Shown: piece by piece, positions 1-5,010 of the stretch
Numbering within the stretch: the first letter of the stretch is position 1
Layout: every line of letters begins with the position of its first letter
Source of the DNA: Bacteroidota bacterium
GTDB taxonomy: Bacteria > Bacteroidota > Rhodothermia > Rhodothermales > UBA10348
Length of the DNA stretch: 5,010 bases
Assembly (NCBI GenBank): GCA_027620595.1
Contig: JAQCDI010000212.1
Coordinates: forward strand, 1 to 5,010
Direction of reading: 5' to 3'
Program-made: the position numbers and the translations under genes
The notes under the pieces: model-generated
Database searches by the model: none
What the model was told of the DNA's origin: nothing
What the model saw: only the letters and a program-made list of their open reading frames with translations

Positions 1-1
1 G

Positions 2-154
2 CGCGCCGCCCGCCGCTCGGAAACCAACATGTGGATGGGCCGCTCCGGCCTGCCCTGGCTCCGTCGTCAGGTGGCCCGGTTGATGCTTTCGCCCGTGTTG
101 GCCCCACGGTTCGCCCGTCAATTCACCATGGACGGACTGGGATCGTCGCAATAG
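2..154 (+). CDS. C-terminal fragment of an unidentified protein (5' end outside window)
   Basis: An open frame enters from the left edge and ends at TAG (152-154), giving 50 residues. Three things favour it over the other two forward frames: about 80% of its codons end in G or C, which matches the GC-rich genes here; its composition looks protein-like (tail with MWMGRSGLPWLRRQVARLM and APRFARQFTMDGLGSSQ); and it stops 49 bp before the next start on the same strand. The basic and hydrophobic pattern (Trp-Leu-Arg-Arg, then a Leu/Met-rich helix, then Pro-Arg-Phe-Ala-Arg-Gln-Phe) faintly recalls the C-terminal helices of UbiH-type FAD-dependent monooxygenases. That is only an impression, and I assign no function. 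No terminator is visible before the next gene, so the two could be co-transcribed. Confidence 0.55.
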   Translation, partial: RAARRSETNMWMGRSGLPWLRRQVARLMLSPVLAPRFARQFTMDGLGSSQ

Positions 155-203
155 CGCGAGCAAATTCAACGCTTCATTGCACGAAGTGGCTTGAACCGAG
201 TCT

Positions 204-2141
204 GTGCTGTTTGCACCTTGCATCCTCAACCATCCAACGCCCGCCATCGACCAACCGCTCATCATCCGCACCGGACGCCTGTCCGACCTGGACGACCTCG
301 TCCGTATCGAGTCCACTTCCTTCCGGGGTGACCGCCTCTCCCGACGCTCCTTCCAACGATTCCTGAGCCAAGGCAGTGGCCGACTGCTGGTGGCAGAATC
401 CGCAGATGGCCGAGTGGCTGGATATCTGATGCTGCTCGTGCGGCGATCCTCCCGCAGAGCCCGCATCTATTCGGTGGCCGTGGACCCCGCCTGGAGAGGC
501 AAAGGTGCCGGTACGCTTCTGCTGGGTGCGGCCTTGGCATCAGCGCGCGAACTGCACAAGGAGGTCATCTCGCTCGAGGTCCGCTCGGACAATACGTCCG
601 CCCGGGACCTCTACCTGCGGCAAGGATTCGAGCTGGTGGGGACCAAGTCGGGGTACTACGAGGACGGCTGTGACGCCCTTTTGCTGCAGCGCGTGTTGCG
701 GCAGCATCCAGTTGGACAGCCCTCACCGCGCAGCCGCGTGCCACTGGTCGTGGTCGATGACCTGGCCGATCTTCCGCAGGAACCGTCCGTGGGACGGGTG
801 CTGACCGTGGACGCGTATCTCAACCTCTCCCATGGGGTGCGCGAACGCCTCGTAATCAACCTGGCCCGTTCGTACGAACCGCTTTCCAAAGGGTATTACA
901 CGAGTCTCCTGGCCGCGGCCCGCGGGGAGAAATGCTACCCCGGTGCCTTCAACCTGTTGGACATCAACTGGAAAAGGATCCACGCCCGCTCCCTGCAGGA
1001 GACCAGGGCCATGGTCAGGGCCGCCTTCCACGATGAGCCCTTACCTGAATCAGCCCTTTTCCTGTTCGGGGAATCGGCCGACCCGCGACTGGCTGACCTG
1101 GGCGCCTTCCTGTTCGACCGCTTCCGTTGCCCGATCCTGCTGGCCCGTTTCGAGAAGCACGCTCACCCTGAACTGATGGACATCGAGGCCATTCCCGTAC
1201 ACAAACTGCCGACGGACCACACGAAGCGGTTCCGACAGGTGCTCGAAACGTTCCTGCGCAGCCGAAGGCCGGTGCCCGAGGCCCTTCCCCGGGCCGCCAC
1301 GAGCATTGCCATGCTGGTGGAGCCTGAAGAAGAACGTCCCCCCTCGGACGAAGACGCCCTGGTCGAATTCGAGGAAGCCGCTCGTGAACTCGGCGCACGC
1401 ATCACGCGGATCACCCGCAAGGACCAGCACCGACTTGCACAATTCGATGCCCTCCTGATCCGCGTGACGACTGCCCTGGACCACTACACCTACCGATTTG
1501 CCCGGAAGGCGGCCGGCGAAGGGCTTCCCGTCATCGATGCGCCGGACACGATCCTCAAGTGTACCAACAAGATCTTCCTGTATGAACTCCTCCGGGCGCA
1601 CGGCATCCCCACGCCAGAGACCGCGTTCTTCAGCCGCAAGGACCTGGCACGGGTCAAGCAGGAGGCCTCCTGGCCGTCCGTCCTGAAGGTGCCCGACAGC
1701 TGCTACTCCCTGGGCGTTTTCCGGGTGGATTCTCCTGAAGATCTGGAAAGGCGCAGCAAGGAGCTCTTCGAGGAGTCCGATCTGCTGCTCCTGCAGGCCT
1801 GGACCCCCACGACCTTCGACTGGCGTATCGGGGTACTCGATGGAGAACCGCTGTATGCCTGTCGCTATTTCATGGCCTCGGGCCACTGGCAGATTGCAGA
1901 CCACGCCGGCGAGGGGGGCACGGTGTACGGCACCACGGAAACCATCCCGATCGAGAAGGTACCTGCCGACATCCTGGACGTGGCTGTGGGCTCCGCGCGC
2001 GGCGCCCTCGTCATCGAGGTCAATGACAACCCCAACCTCGACGGCGGCATCGAGGATGCCGTCCTGGGCCGCGAACTCTATCGCCGCATCCTGTCCTCCC
2101 TCATCCACCGCGTAGGCACGGCGACGAGGAGTCTGGTGTAG
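204..2141 (+). CDS. GNAT acetyltransferase - RLAN - RimK-like ATP-grasp ligase fusion protein
   Basis: A 645-residue cytosolic protein with no signal peptide or membrane segment. Residues about 19-165 form a GNAT N-acetyltransferase domain: the acetyl-CoA loop is VAVDPAWRGKGAG (91-103), followed by the RimI-like motif LEVRSDNTSARDLYLRQGFE. Residues about 180-320 match the RLAN domain that precedes one branch of RimK-like ligases (INLARSYEPLSKGYYTSLL at 218-236). Residues about 365-640 form the ATP-grasp domain: CTNK (453-456), KVPDSCYSLGV (495-505), FDWRIGVLDG (538-547) and the metal-binding end IEVNDNPNLDGG (604-615, with E605 and N607). RimK-like enzymes join an amino acid to a carboxylate using ATP; GNAT domains acetylate amines. 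The joint product is unknown. The GTG at 204 is chosen because an in-frame TGA lies at 192-194 and the first in-frame ATG is codon 76, inside the GNAT fold; no clear ribosome site precedes it. Between P587 and I604 the protein is about 16 residues shorter than I expect for the family and lacks the usual GDGLYGVDLK-like segment, so ligase activity is uncertain. Domain assignment is firm; substrate is not known. Confidence 0.9.
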   Translation: MLFAPCILNHPTPAIDQPLIIRTGRLSDLDDLVRIESTSFRGDRLSRRSFQRFLSQGSGRLLVAESADGRVAGYLMLLVRRSSRRARIYSVAVDPAWRGKGAGTLLLGAALASARELHKEVISLEVRSDNTSARDLYLRQGFELVGTKSGYYEDGCDALLLQRVLRQHPVGQPSPRSRVPLVVVDDLADLPQEPSVGRVLTVDAYLNLSHGVRERLVINLARSYEPLSKGYYTSLLAAARGEKCYPGAFNLLDINWKRIHARSLQETRAMVRAAFHDEPLPESALFLFGESADPRLADLGAFLFDRFRCPILLARFEKHAHPELMDIEAIPVHKLPTDHTKRFRQVLETFLRSRRPVPEALPRAATSIAMLVEPEEERPPSDEDALVEFEEAARELGARITRITRKDQHRLAQFDALLIRVTTALDHYTYRFARKAAGEGLPVIDAPDTILKCTNKIFLYELLRAHGIPTPETAFFSRKDLARVKQEASWPSVLKVPDSCYSLGVFRVDSPEDLERRSKELFEESDLLLLQAWTPTTFDWRIGVLDGEPLYACRYFMASGHWQIADHAGEGGTVYGTTETIPIEKVPADILDVAVGSARGALVIEVNDNPNLDGGIEDAVLGRELYRRILSSLIHRVGTATRSLV

Positions 2142-2164
2142 TCCGGGGCAGCACTACCAATCTG

Positions 2165-2189
2165 CTACCAATATCATTGGTATTGGTAG
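2165..2189. promoter_or_regulatory. Dyad operator 1 upstream of fic
   Basis: A perfect inverted repeat: CTACCAATA (2165-2173), a 7-nt spacer, then TATTGGTAG (2181-2189). An extra reversed half-site (2176-2182) lies in the spacer and overlaps the right arm, so ACCAAT-atc-ATTGGT (2167-2181) offers a second, tighter dyad. The site overlaps a candidate -35 box (TTGGTA, 2177-2182), a position suited to repression. The matching geometry in operator 2 makes the 7-nt spacing the likelier functional form. Confidence 0.8.
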
Positions 2190-2206
2190 ATCCGAGCAAT
2201 TATATT
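2177..2206 (+). promoter_or_regulatory. Candidate fic promoter
   Basis: TTGGTA (2177-2182) and TATATT (2201-2206) are separated by 18 bp and match the sigma-70 -35 and -10 boxes at 4 of 6 and 5 of 6 positions. A start near 2213 would give a 5' leader of about 26 nt. A rival pair is TTACCA (2205-2210) and GATAAT (2229-2234), also 18 bp apart; its transcript would begin close to the ATG and be leaderless. No Shine-Dalgarno sequence precedes the ATG, which leaves the second option open. In both cases promoter elements overlap the TACCAAT half-sites. Confidence 0.45.
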
Positions 2207-2228
2207 ACCAATAACAACAATATTGGTA
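2206..2228. promoter_or_regulatory. Dyad operator 2 upstream of fic
   Basis: A perfect inverted repeat: TACCAATA (2206-2213), a 7-nt spacer ACAACAA, then TATTGGTA (2221-2228). Arms and spacer length equal those of operator 1, and it sits exactly 40 bp further on, close to four helical turns, so proteins on both sites would lie on roughly the same DNA face. It ends 10 bp before the fic ATG, and a single extra half-site (2233-2239) follows. A protein bound here would cover either promoter candidate and part of the translation start region. Confidence 0.8.
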
Positions 2229-2238
2229 GATAATTGGT

Positions 2239-3540
2239 ATGGCCAGGATTCAATCCCCACCAGACTGGAAAACCGTTCTTGACCTCATTCCTGGACCGGT
2301 TGTCACCCACGCGTTGACCAGTGGCTTGCGCCCGGAAGTCAACGGAAAGTATCGGCATTGGGAAAAGCTCCGAAGGATGATCCCGCCGGAAGGTTTGAAT
2401 GACGTGCAATGGTGGGCAGTCACCAAGGCCATGAGAAACGTCAGTCGAGTGCACATTCCGTTTCTTTGGGATAATGCCCACCAAGCATTCCATCACACCT
2501 GGCCAGACTCCCTGCGTGTGCTGTTGATGCAAGCCCAGCAAGCATCGACCCGTATCAATGAATCGACGCAAGAGGGTGGCGCAGGGAAACACGCCGCTCG
2601 ATTCTCCATGGCAACGCTGGTTGAAGAGGCCATTACATCCAGCCAACTTGAAGGAGCTGCGACCACGACCCGGGAAGCCAAGGAGATGATCCGCTCGGGG
2701 AGACGCCCCCGAACGGAAGGTGAACGGATGATCGCCAACAATTATGAGGCCATGCAGCACGTCTTGGAAGCCTCCGAAGAGGAACTGTCCATTTCGCTGA
2801 TCGAACACCTCCACGACGTGCTCATGGATGGGCTCCTCGACGCGTCGGCTGCATACCGGACTGACAACGATCAGATAGTGATCCGCCACCGAAGGGAAAT
2901 TGTCCACGTCCCTCCCCCTGCAACTGAAACGCAATCACGACTTGAAAGCCTGATCGCATTCGCCAACACGGACGATGCGGTGGACCCCATTCTGAAGGCA
3001 ATCATGTTGCATTTTGCCATGGGATTCATCCACCCGTTCAAGGACGGAAATGGTCGTATTGCCCGGGCGCTGTTCTATTGGATGATGCTTCGCCGGGGGC
3101 ATTCAGCCGTTCAGTATGTGTCCATTTCGGCCCTGCTGAAACGTTCCCTGGCCCGCTACACCAGGGCCTATCAGTACACAGAAACCGACGAAGGGGACCT
3201 GACCTATTTCCTGCTTTTCCAGCTCAAAGTCTATCTGGCGGCCATAGACCGCCTCGAGGAGTATGTAGCGCTCAAACTTGAAGAGCTACGTACAACTCGC
3301 TCGTTGCCCAGTTACCTGGGCCTCAATGATCGCCAGGCAGCACTGATCAACCACGCTCGTACCCACCCGGAAACCACCTACACCATCAAATCCCATCAAC
3401 GAAGTCATGGCGTGGCCTATGATACCGCCAGGACAGATCTGCAGGACCTCGTCCAGAAGACTCTGCTGGTTGAAAAACGTGATGGGCGCAAGTACGCGTA
3501 TCTGATTCCGGATGGCCTCGAAGAACGGATTTCGGGGTGA
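2239..3540 (+). CDS. Fic-family AMP-transferase with N-terminal inhibitory motif and C-terminal winged-helix-like domain
   Basis: A complete 433-residue cytosolic protein. The Fic core motif HPFKDGNGRIAR (265-276) is intact: H265 is the catalytic base, D269 holds Mg2+, and N271, R273 and R276 bind nucleotide phosphates. Fic enzymes usually move AMP from ATP to a hydroxyl side chain of a target protein. SSQLEG (134-139) fits the inhibitory (S/T)xxxE(G/N) motif; its position before the core makes this a self-inhibited class II Fic, with E138 expected to block productive ATP binding. YRTDNDQIVIRH through VHVPPP (206-227) fits the flap hairpin that docks targets. The N-terminal part (about 1-120, with PPEGLNDVQWWAVTKAMR) resembles the extra domain of larger Fic proteins. 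Residues about 360-423 (LNDRQAALINHA, then SHGVAYDTARTDLQDLVQK, then a KRDGRKYAY wing) look like a winged helix that could bind DNA. The ATG at 2239 is the first start after the in-frame stop TAG (2227-2229); it has no ribosome site. The gene sits directly behind the seven-copy operator cluster, suggesting autoregulation. No separate antitoxin gene is seen. The target is unknown. Confidence 0.95.
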   Translation: MARIQSPPDWKTVLDLIPGPVVTHALTSGLRPEVNGKYRHWEKLRRMIPPEGLNDVQWWAVTKAMRNVSRVHIPFLWDNAHQAFHHTWPDSLRVLLMQAQQASTRINESTQEGGAGKHAARFSMATLVEEAITSSQLEGAATTTREAKEMIRSGRRPRTEGERMIANNYEAMQHVLEASEEELSISLIEHLHDVLMDGLLDASAAYRTDNDQIVIRHRREIVHVPPPATETQSRLESLIAFANTDDAVDPILKAIMLHFAMGFIHPFKDGNGRIARALFYWMMLRRGHSAVQYVSISALLKRSLARYTRAYQYTETDEGDLTYFLLFQLKVYLAAIDRLEEYVALKLEELRTTRSLPSYLGLNDRQAALINHARTHPETTYTIKSHQRSHGVAYDTARTDLQDLVQKTLLVEKRDGRKYAYLIPDGLEERISG

Positions 3541-3588
3541 GGTCACCACAATTCGACAGCCTACGGTCGAGACAAGACCTACCCAAAC

Positions 3589-3624
3589 AAAAAACGCCTC
3601 CCCTGGCATCAGGAGAGGCGTTTT
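3589..3624 (-). terminator. Rho-independent terminator of tRNA-Thr, possibly bidirectional
   Basis: A hairpin with arms 3591-3604 and 3611-3624 and a 6-nt loop lies 4 bp past the tRNA 3' end. On the minus strand it is followed by six T (complement of 3589-3594). The one imperfect pair (3601/3614) is C-A in plus-strand RNA but G-U in minus-strand RNA, so the stem is continuous only in the tRNA direction. The plus-strand form has a four-T run (3621-3624) within its stem and could help end fic transcription about 50 bp after its stop. Confidence 0.85.
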
Positions 3625-3628
3625 GATG

Positions 3629-3704
3629 TGGAGCCAATGAGCGGATTCGAACCGCTGACCTGCTCATTACGAATGAGCTGCTCTACCAGCTGAGCTACAT
3701 TGGC
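3629..3704 (-). tRNA. tRNA-Thr (anticodon CGU)
   Basis: The reverse complement folds as a full 76-nt cloverleaf. The acceptor stem is GCCAATG with CATTGGC; the D arm is GCTC with GAGC; the anticodon stem is GCTCA with TGAGC around the loop TTCGTAA; and the T arm is AGCGG-TTCGAAT-CCGCT. All stems pair perfectly. Anticodon CGU at positions 34-36 reads the threonine codon ACG. The discriminator base is U and the CCA end is encoded (TGG at 3629-3631 on the plus strand). The gene stands alone, converges on fic, and has its own promoter candidate and terminator. Confidence 0.97.
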
Positions 3705-3750
3705 ACTCATCTGCGTTCTGCCGGTCGGGGCCGGGGCAACACAGACTGAT

Positions 3751-3779
3751 AAATTACGCTGACGGGAAGCCCACGTCAA
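3751..3779 (-). promoter_or_regulatory. Candidate promoter of tRNA-Thr
   Basis: On the minus strand TTGACG (complement of 3774-3779) matches 5 of 6 bases of the sigma-70 -35 box. It is followed after 17 bp by TAATTT (complement of 3751-3756), a weak -10 box at 3 of 6. The pair also fits the looser TTG...TAnnTT form used by Bacteroidota. It lies 47 bp before the mature tRNA 5' end, a usual distance for a pre-tRNA leader, and a GC-rich stretch follows. The -35 box is persuasive; the -10 box is not. Confidence 0.45.
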
Positions 3780-3814
3780 GATGAAACGATCCCACAAGGG
3801 GTCCAAAAGCCATC

Positions 3815-3854
3815 AAAAAGGCCGGATCACGGTTTTTTCACCGCGATCCGGCCT
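3815..3854 (-). terminator. Rho-independent terminator of the universal stress gene
   Basis: A 14-pair hairpin (arms 3819-3832 and 3841-3854, 8-nt loop) begins 38 bp past the stop codon on the minus strand. A TTTTT run follows, overlapping the last stem base (complement of 3815-3819). The single imperfect pair (3829/3844) is A-C in plus-strand RNA but U-G in minus-strand RNA, so it is fully paired only when read from the stress gene. Confidence 0.88.
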
Positions 3855-3892
3855 AACTCGCACGCCTCAAGCCATGTGCACTGCCCGATGGT

Positions 3893-4840
3893 TCATCCTT
3901 CCATCAACAGGGCCATTTCCCTTCTCTCGGTCTTTTTCGGGATCTCCTTGTCGGTGGTATGCATGACGAGCACCGGGCAGTGCACCGTCCGCAGCACTTT
4001 CTCGGACACACTGCCCATGAGGGCCCTGTCCAAGCCGGATCGTCCGTGGGACCCGATGACGATCAGATCCACATCCCTGCGGTCGGCCACTTCCCGGATC
4101 GTGGCAGCCGGATGACCTTTCTCGGTCAGCCAGGTGGTCACGATGCCGGCAGCCTGCATTTCGGCGGCCAGATCGGTCAACTTTCGTTCGCTGGCGTCCA
4201 TCAGGTCCCGCTCCACCATCGGATAGGGATCCGATCCGAATCCGTAGTAGGGATAGAACTCCAGATCCACCACATGCAGGAGGGTTACGGCCGCGTCATA
4301 GTGCTCGGCCATCCTAGTGGCAGAGCCCACCACATCGCGGGTGGAATCACCGAAGTCCACGGGCACGAGGATGCGTTCGACCCGTGGAAGCGGCCAGGCC
4401 TTGCGGCCGGCGCGCACGGTCAGGACCGGGCAGGGCGCCCGGCGGGCAACCTCTTCGGTCACACTGCCCAGGAAGAGCCGCCGGGCGCCCCTCCGTCCAT
4501 GGGTACCCATGACGATGAAGTCCACCCCGTTGGCTTTGGCGTAGTCTACCACCACATCCGCCGCGGGCTCGGCCGGCGTACCGGCCATTACCACCCGCTT
4601 GATGGGTGGAAGCTGCAACTCCTGCCGTTCGATCATGTCCCGCATCCGCGACATCCCCTGCGAACGGGCCACCTCGAACAGGTCGGCCGGAAAGTCGGGA
4701 AGGGTGATGGTCGGAAGCTCGGCCACGTGGAGCAGATGCAGCTCCCCTTCGAACTTGTTGGCCAGGTAAATGCCGTGTTCAAAGGCCAGATCGGCACATT
4801 CGGAGAAATCGGTTGGTACGAGGATATGGAACGTCTTCAT
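3893..4840 (-). CDS. Tandem-domain universal stress protein (UspA family)
   Basis: A 315-residue cytosolic protein with two UspA domains in a row, about residues 1-143 and 153-294. Each domain starts with the usual strand and aspartate (LVPTDFSE with D11; LVPVDFGDS with D162). Each ends with the ATP-binding pattern G-x2-G-x9-G-S: G112, G115, G125-S126 in the first, and G263, G266, G276-S277 in the second. Both halves are therefore of the ATP-binding type rather than the UspA type that lacks nucleotide binding. The length suits a two-domain Usp, which can fold as an internal pseudo-dimer. These proteins aid survival under starvation, oxidative or energy stress; the exact role here cannot be read from sequence. 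The second domain has an aromatic loop (FYPYYGFGSDPYPM, 195-208), and the C-terminus ends in a short charged tail (KEIPKKTERRE). The ATG at 4840 is supported by GGAGG 7 nt upstream and by the domain starting at residue 4. The frame stays open upstream, but that sequence does not look like Usp. Confidence 0.97.
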   Translation of the reverse strand: MKTFHILVPTDFSECADLAFEHGIYLANKFEGELHLLHVAELPTITLPDFPADLFEVARSQGMSRMRDMIERQELQLPPIKRVVMAGTPAEPAADVVVDYAKANGVDFIVMGTHGRRGARRLFLGSVTEEVARRAPCPVLTVRAGRKAWPLPRVERILVPVDFGDSTRDVVGSATRMAEHYDAAVTLLHVVDLEFYPYYGFGSDPYPMVERDLMDASERKLTDLAAEMQAAGIVTTWLTEKGHPAATIREVADRRDVDLIVIGSHGRSGLDRALMGSVSEKVLRTVHCPVLVMHTTDKEIPKKTERREMALLMEG

Positions 4841-4847
4841 GGTGCAA

Positions 4848-4852
4848 CCTCC
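4848..4852 (-). promoter_or_regulatory. Shine-Dalgarno site of the universal stress gene
   Basis: GGAGG on the minus strand lies 7 nt before the ATG at 4840, an ideal spacing. It fixes the start in a frame that is otherwise open to the window edge. It also shows the host uses Shine-Dalgarno initiation, which makes its absence before the fic ATG more notable. Confidence 0.85.
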
Positions 4853-4942
4853 ACGGGTTGGCGAATCGGATGGAGCGAGGGATCCCGCCCCAGTCTTACC
4901 GTACGCACGCCACTGATCCGAAAACGTGAGGGGTTCCTTTGA

Positions 4943-4962
4943 CTGGAAACCGAGTATTCCAG
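4943..4962. repeat. Short inverted repeat upstream of the universal stress gene
   Basis: CTGGAA (4943-4948) and TTCCAG (4957-4962) form a 6-bp dyad with an 8-nt spacer, about 100 bp before the stress gene start. It could be a regulator site, but a single short dyad of this size can arise by chance. I find no convincing promoter in 4853-5010. Confidence 0.3.
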
Positions 4963-5010
4963 ATACCGCTGGTGATGCGGTTCGCCCGAATGATGTAGGG
5001 GACCCGCCGC

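Larger units (their letters stand above)
2155..2239. repeat. Cluster of seven TACCAAT/ATTGGTA 7-mers before the fic gene
   Basis: Seven exact copies of one 7-mer lie within 85 bp. Three are forward (TACCAAT at 2155, 2166 and 2206) and four are reversed (ATTGGTA at 2176, 2182, 2222 and 2233). Spacings are regular: the first two forward copies are 11 bp apart, the last two reversed copies are also 11 bp apart, and equivalent arms of the two main dyads are 40 bp apart. The last copy shares its final A with the fic ATG. The block is far richer in A+T than the flanking genes. Such density is typical of a multi-site operator for a dimeric or multimeric DNA-binding protein. The binding protein is not shown; the Fic protein's own C-terminal region is the nearest candidate. 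Confidence 0.88.

Noticed and set aside
170..190. A small inverted repeat (CTTC...GAAG) before the GNAT-ligase gene.
   Set aside because: Only four pairs, no T run, and consistent with chance.
1050..2108. A 352-codon minus-strand open frame inside the ligase gene.
   Set aside because: The plus strand carries clear ATP-grasp motifs; the antisense product shows no family features.
3629..3704. Possible attachment-site duplication of the tRNA 3' end elsewhere in the window.
   Set aside because: I found no second copy of the T-arm and acceptor sequence. The shared CCAAT letters in the fic operator are too short and differ on either side.
3959..4942. A long plus-strand open frame opposite the universal stress gene.
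   Set aside because: It is a shadow of the GC-rich minus-strand gene: His/Gly-rich composition, no domain, and the opposite strand encodes two intact UspA domains.
4896..5009. A second minus-strand frame from the right edge ending in TAA (37 codons, with VPYIIRANRITSGIWN).
   Set aside because: Third-position bias is better in its first part, but it is short, has no recognisable motif and competes with the overlapping frame.
4837..5010. A minus-strand frame open from the right edge that ends in a TGA overlapping the stress gene ATG by 4 nt (ATGA).
   Set aside because: The overlap is the classic coupled arrangement, but only about 58% of codons end in G or C, composition is not clearly protein-like, and the other two minus frames are also open for long stretches. 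It cannot be supported without the upstream sequence.

Overview
The window looks like chromosomal DNA from a bacterium of moderately high GC. The coding regions are GC-rich with strongly GC-biased third positions, except a short AT-rich control region at about 2150-2240. The tRNA gene encodes its own CCA end and the universal stress gene has a good Shine-Dalgarno site. The sequence does not settle the phylum, so I leave it open.

Layout, left to right. Positions 2-154 (+) hold the last 50 codons of a gene that begins outside the window. Positions 204-2141 (+) hold a three-part enzyme: a GNAT acetyltransferase domain, an RLAN domain and a RimK-like ATP-grasp amide ligase domain. Its ATP-grasp domain appears to lack about 16 residues that normally carry one of the metal-binding aspartates. 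Positions 2142-2238 form an AT-rich control region with seven copies of the 7-mer TACCAAT/ATTGGTA, arranged around two matching dyads whose arms lie exactly 40 bp apart. The last copy runs into the start codon of the next gene. Positions 2239-3540 (+) encode a complete Fic-family AMP-transferase with an inhibitory motif and a C-terminal winged-helix-like region.

The right half runs the other way. A tRNA-Thr(CGU) gene (3629-3704, -) has its own promoter candidate and terminator. A tandem universal stress protein (3893-4840, -) also has its own terminator. Both hairpins are fully paired only as minus-strand RNA, where the single imperfect position becomes a G-U pair. This fits their use by the minus-strand genes. 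The tRNA terminator lies between convergent fic and tRNA genes and may also stop fic transcripts, less efficiently.

No shared pathway links these genes. The most interesting unit is the fic gene with its dense operator cluster. It suggests a Fic enzyme that binds its own promoter through its C-terminal domain, so that AMP-transfer state and transcription could be linked. That is inference. The second point of interest is the GNAT-RLAN-ATP-grasp protein, which belongs to a family predicted to make or modify peptide-like products but may have an impaired ligase site here.
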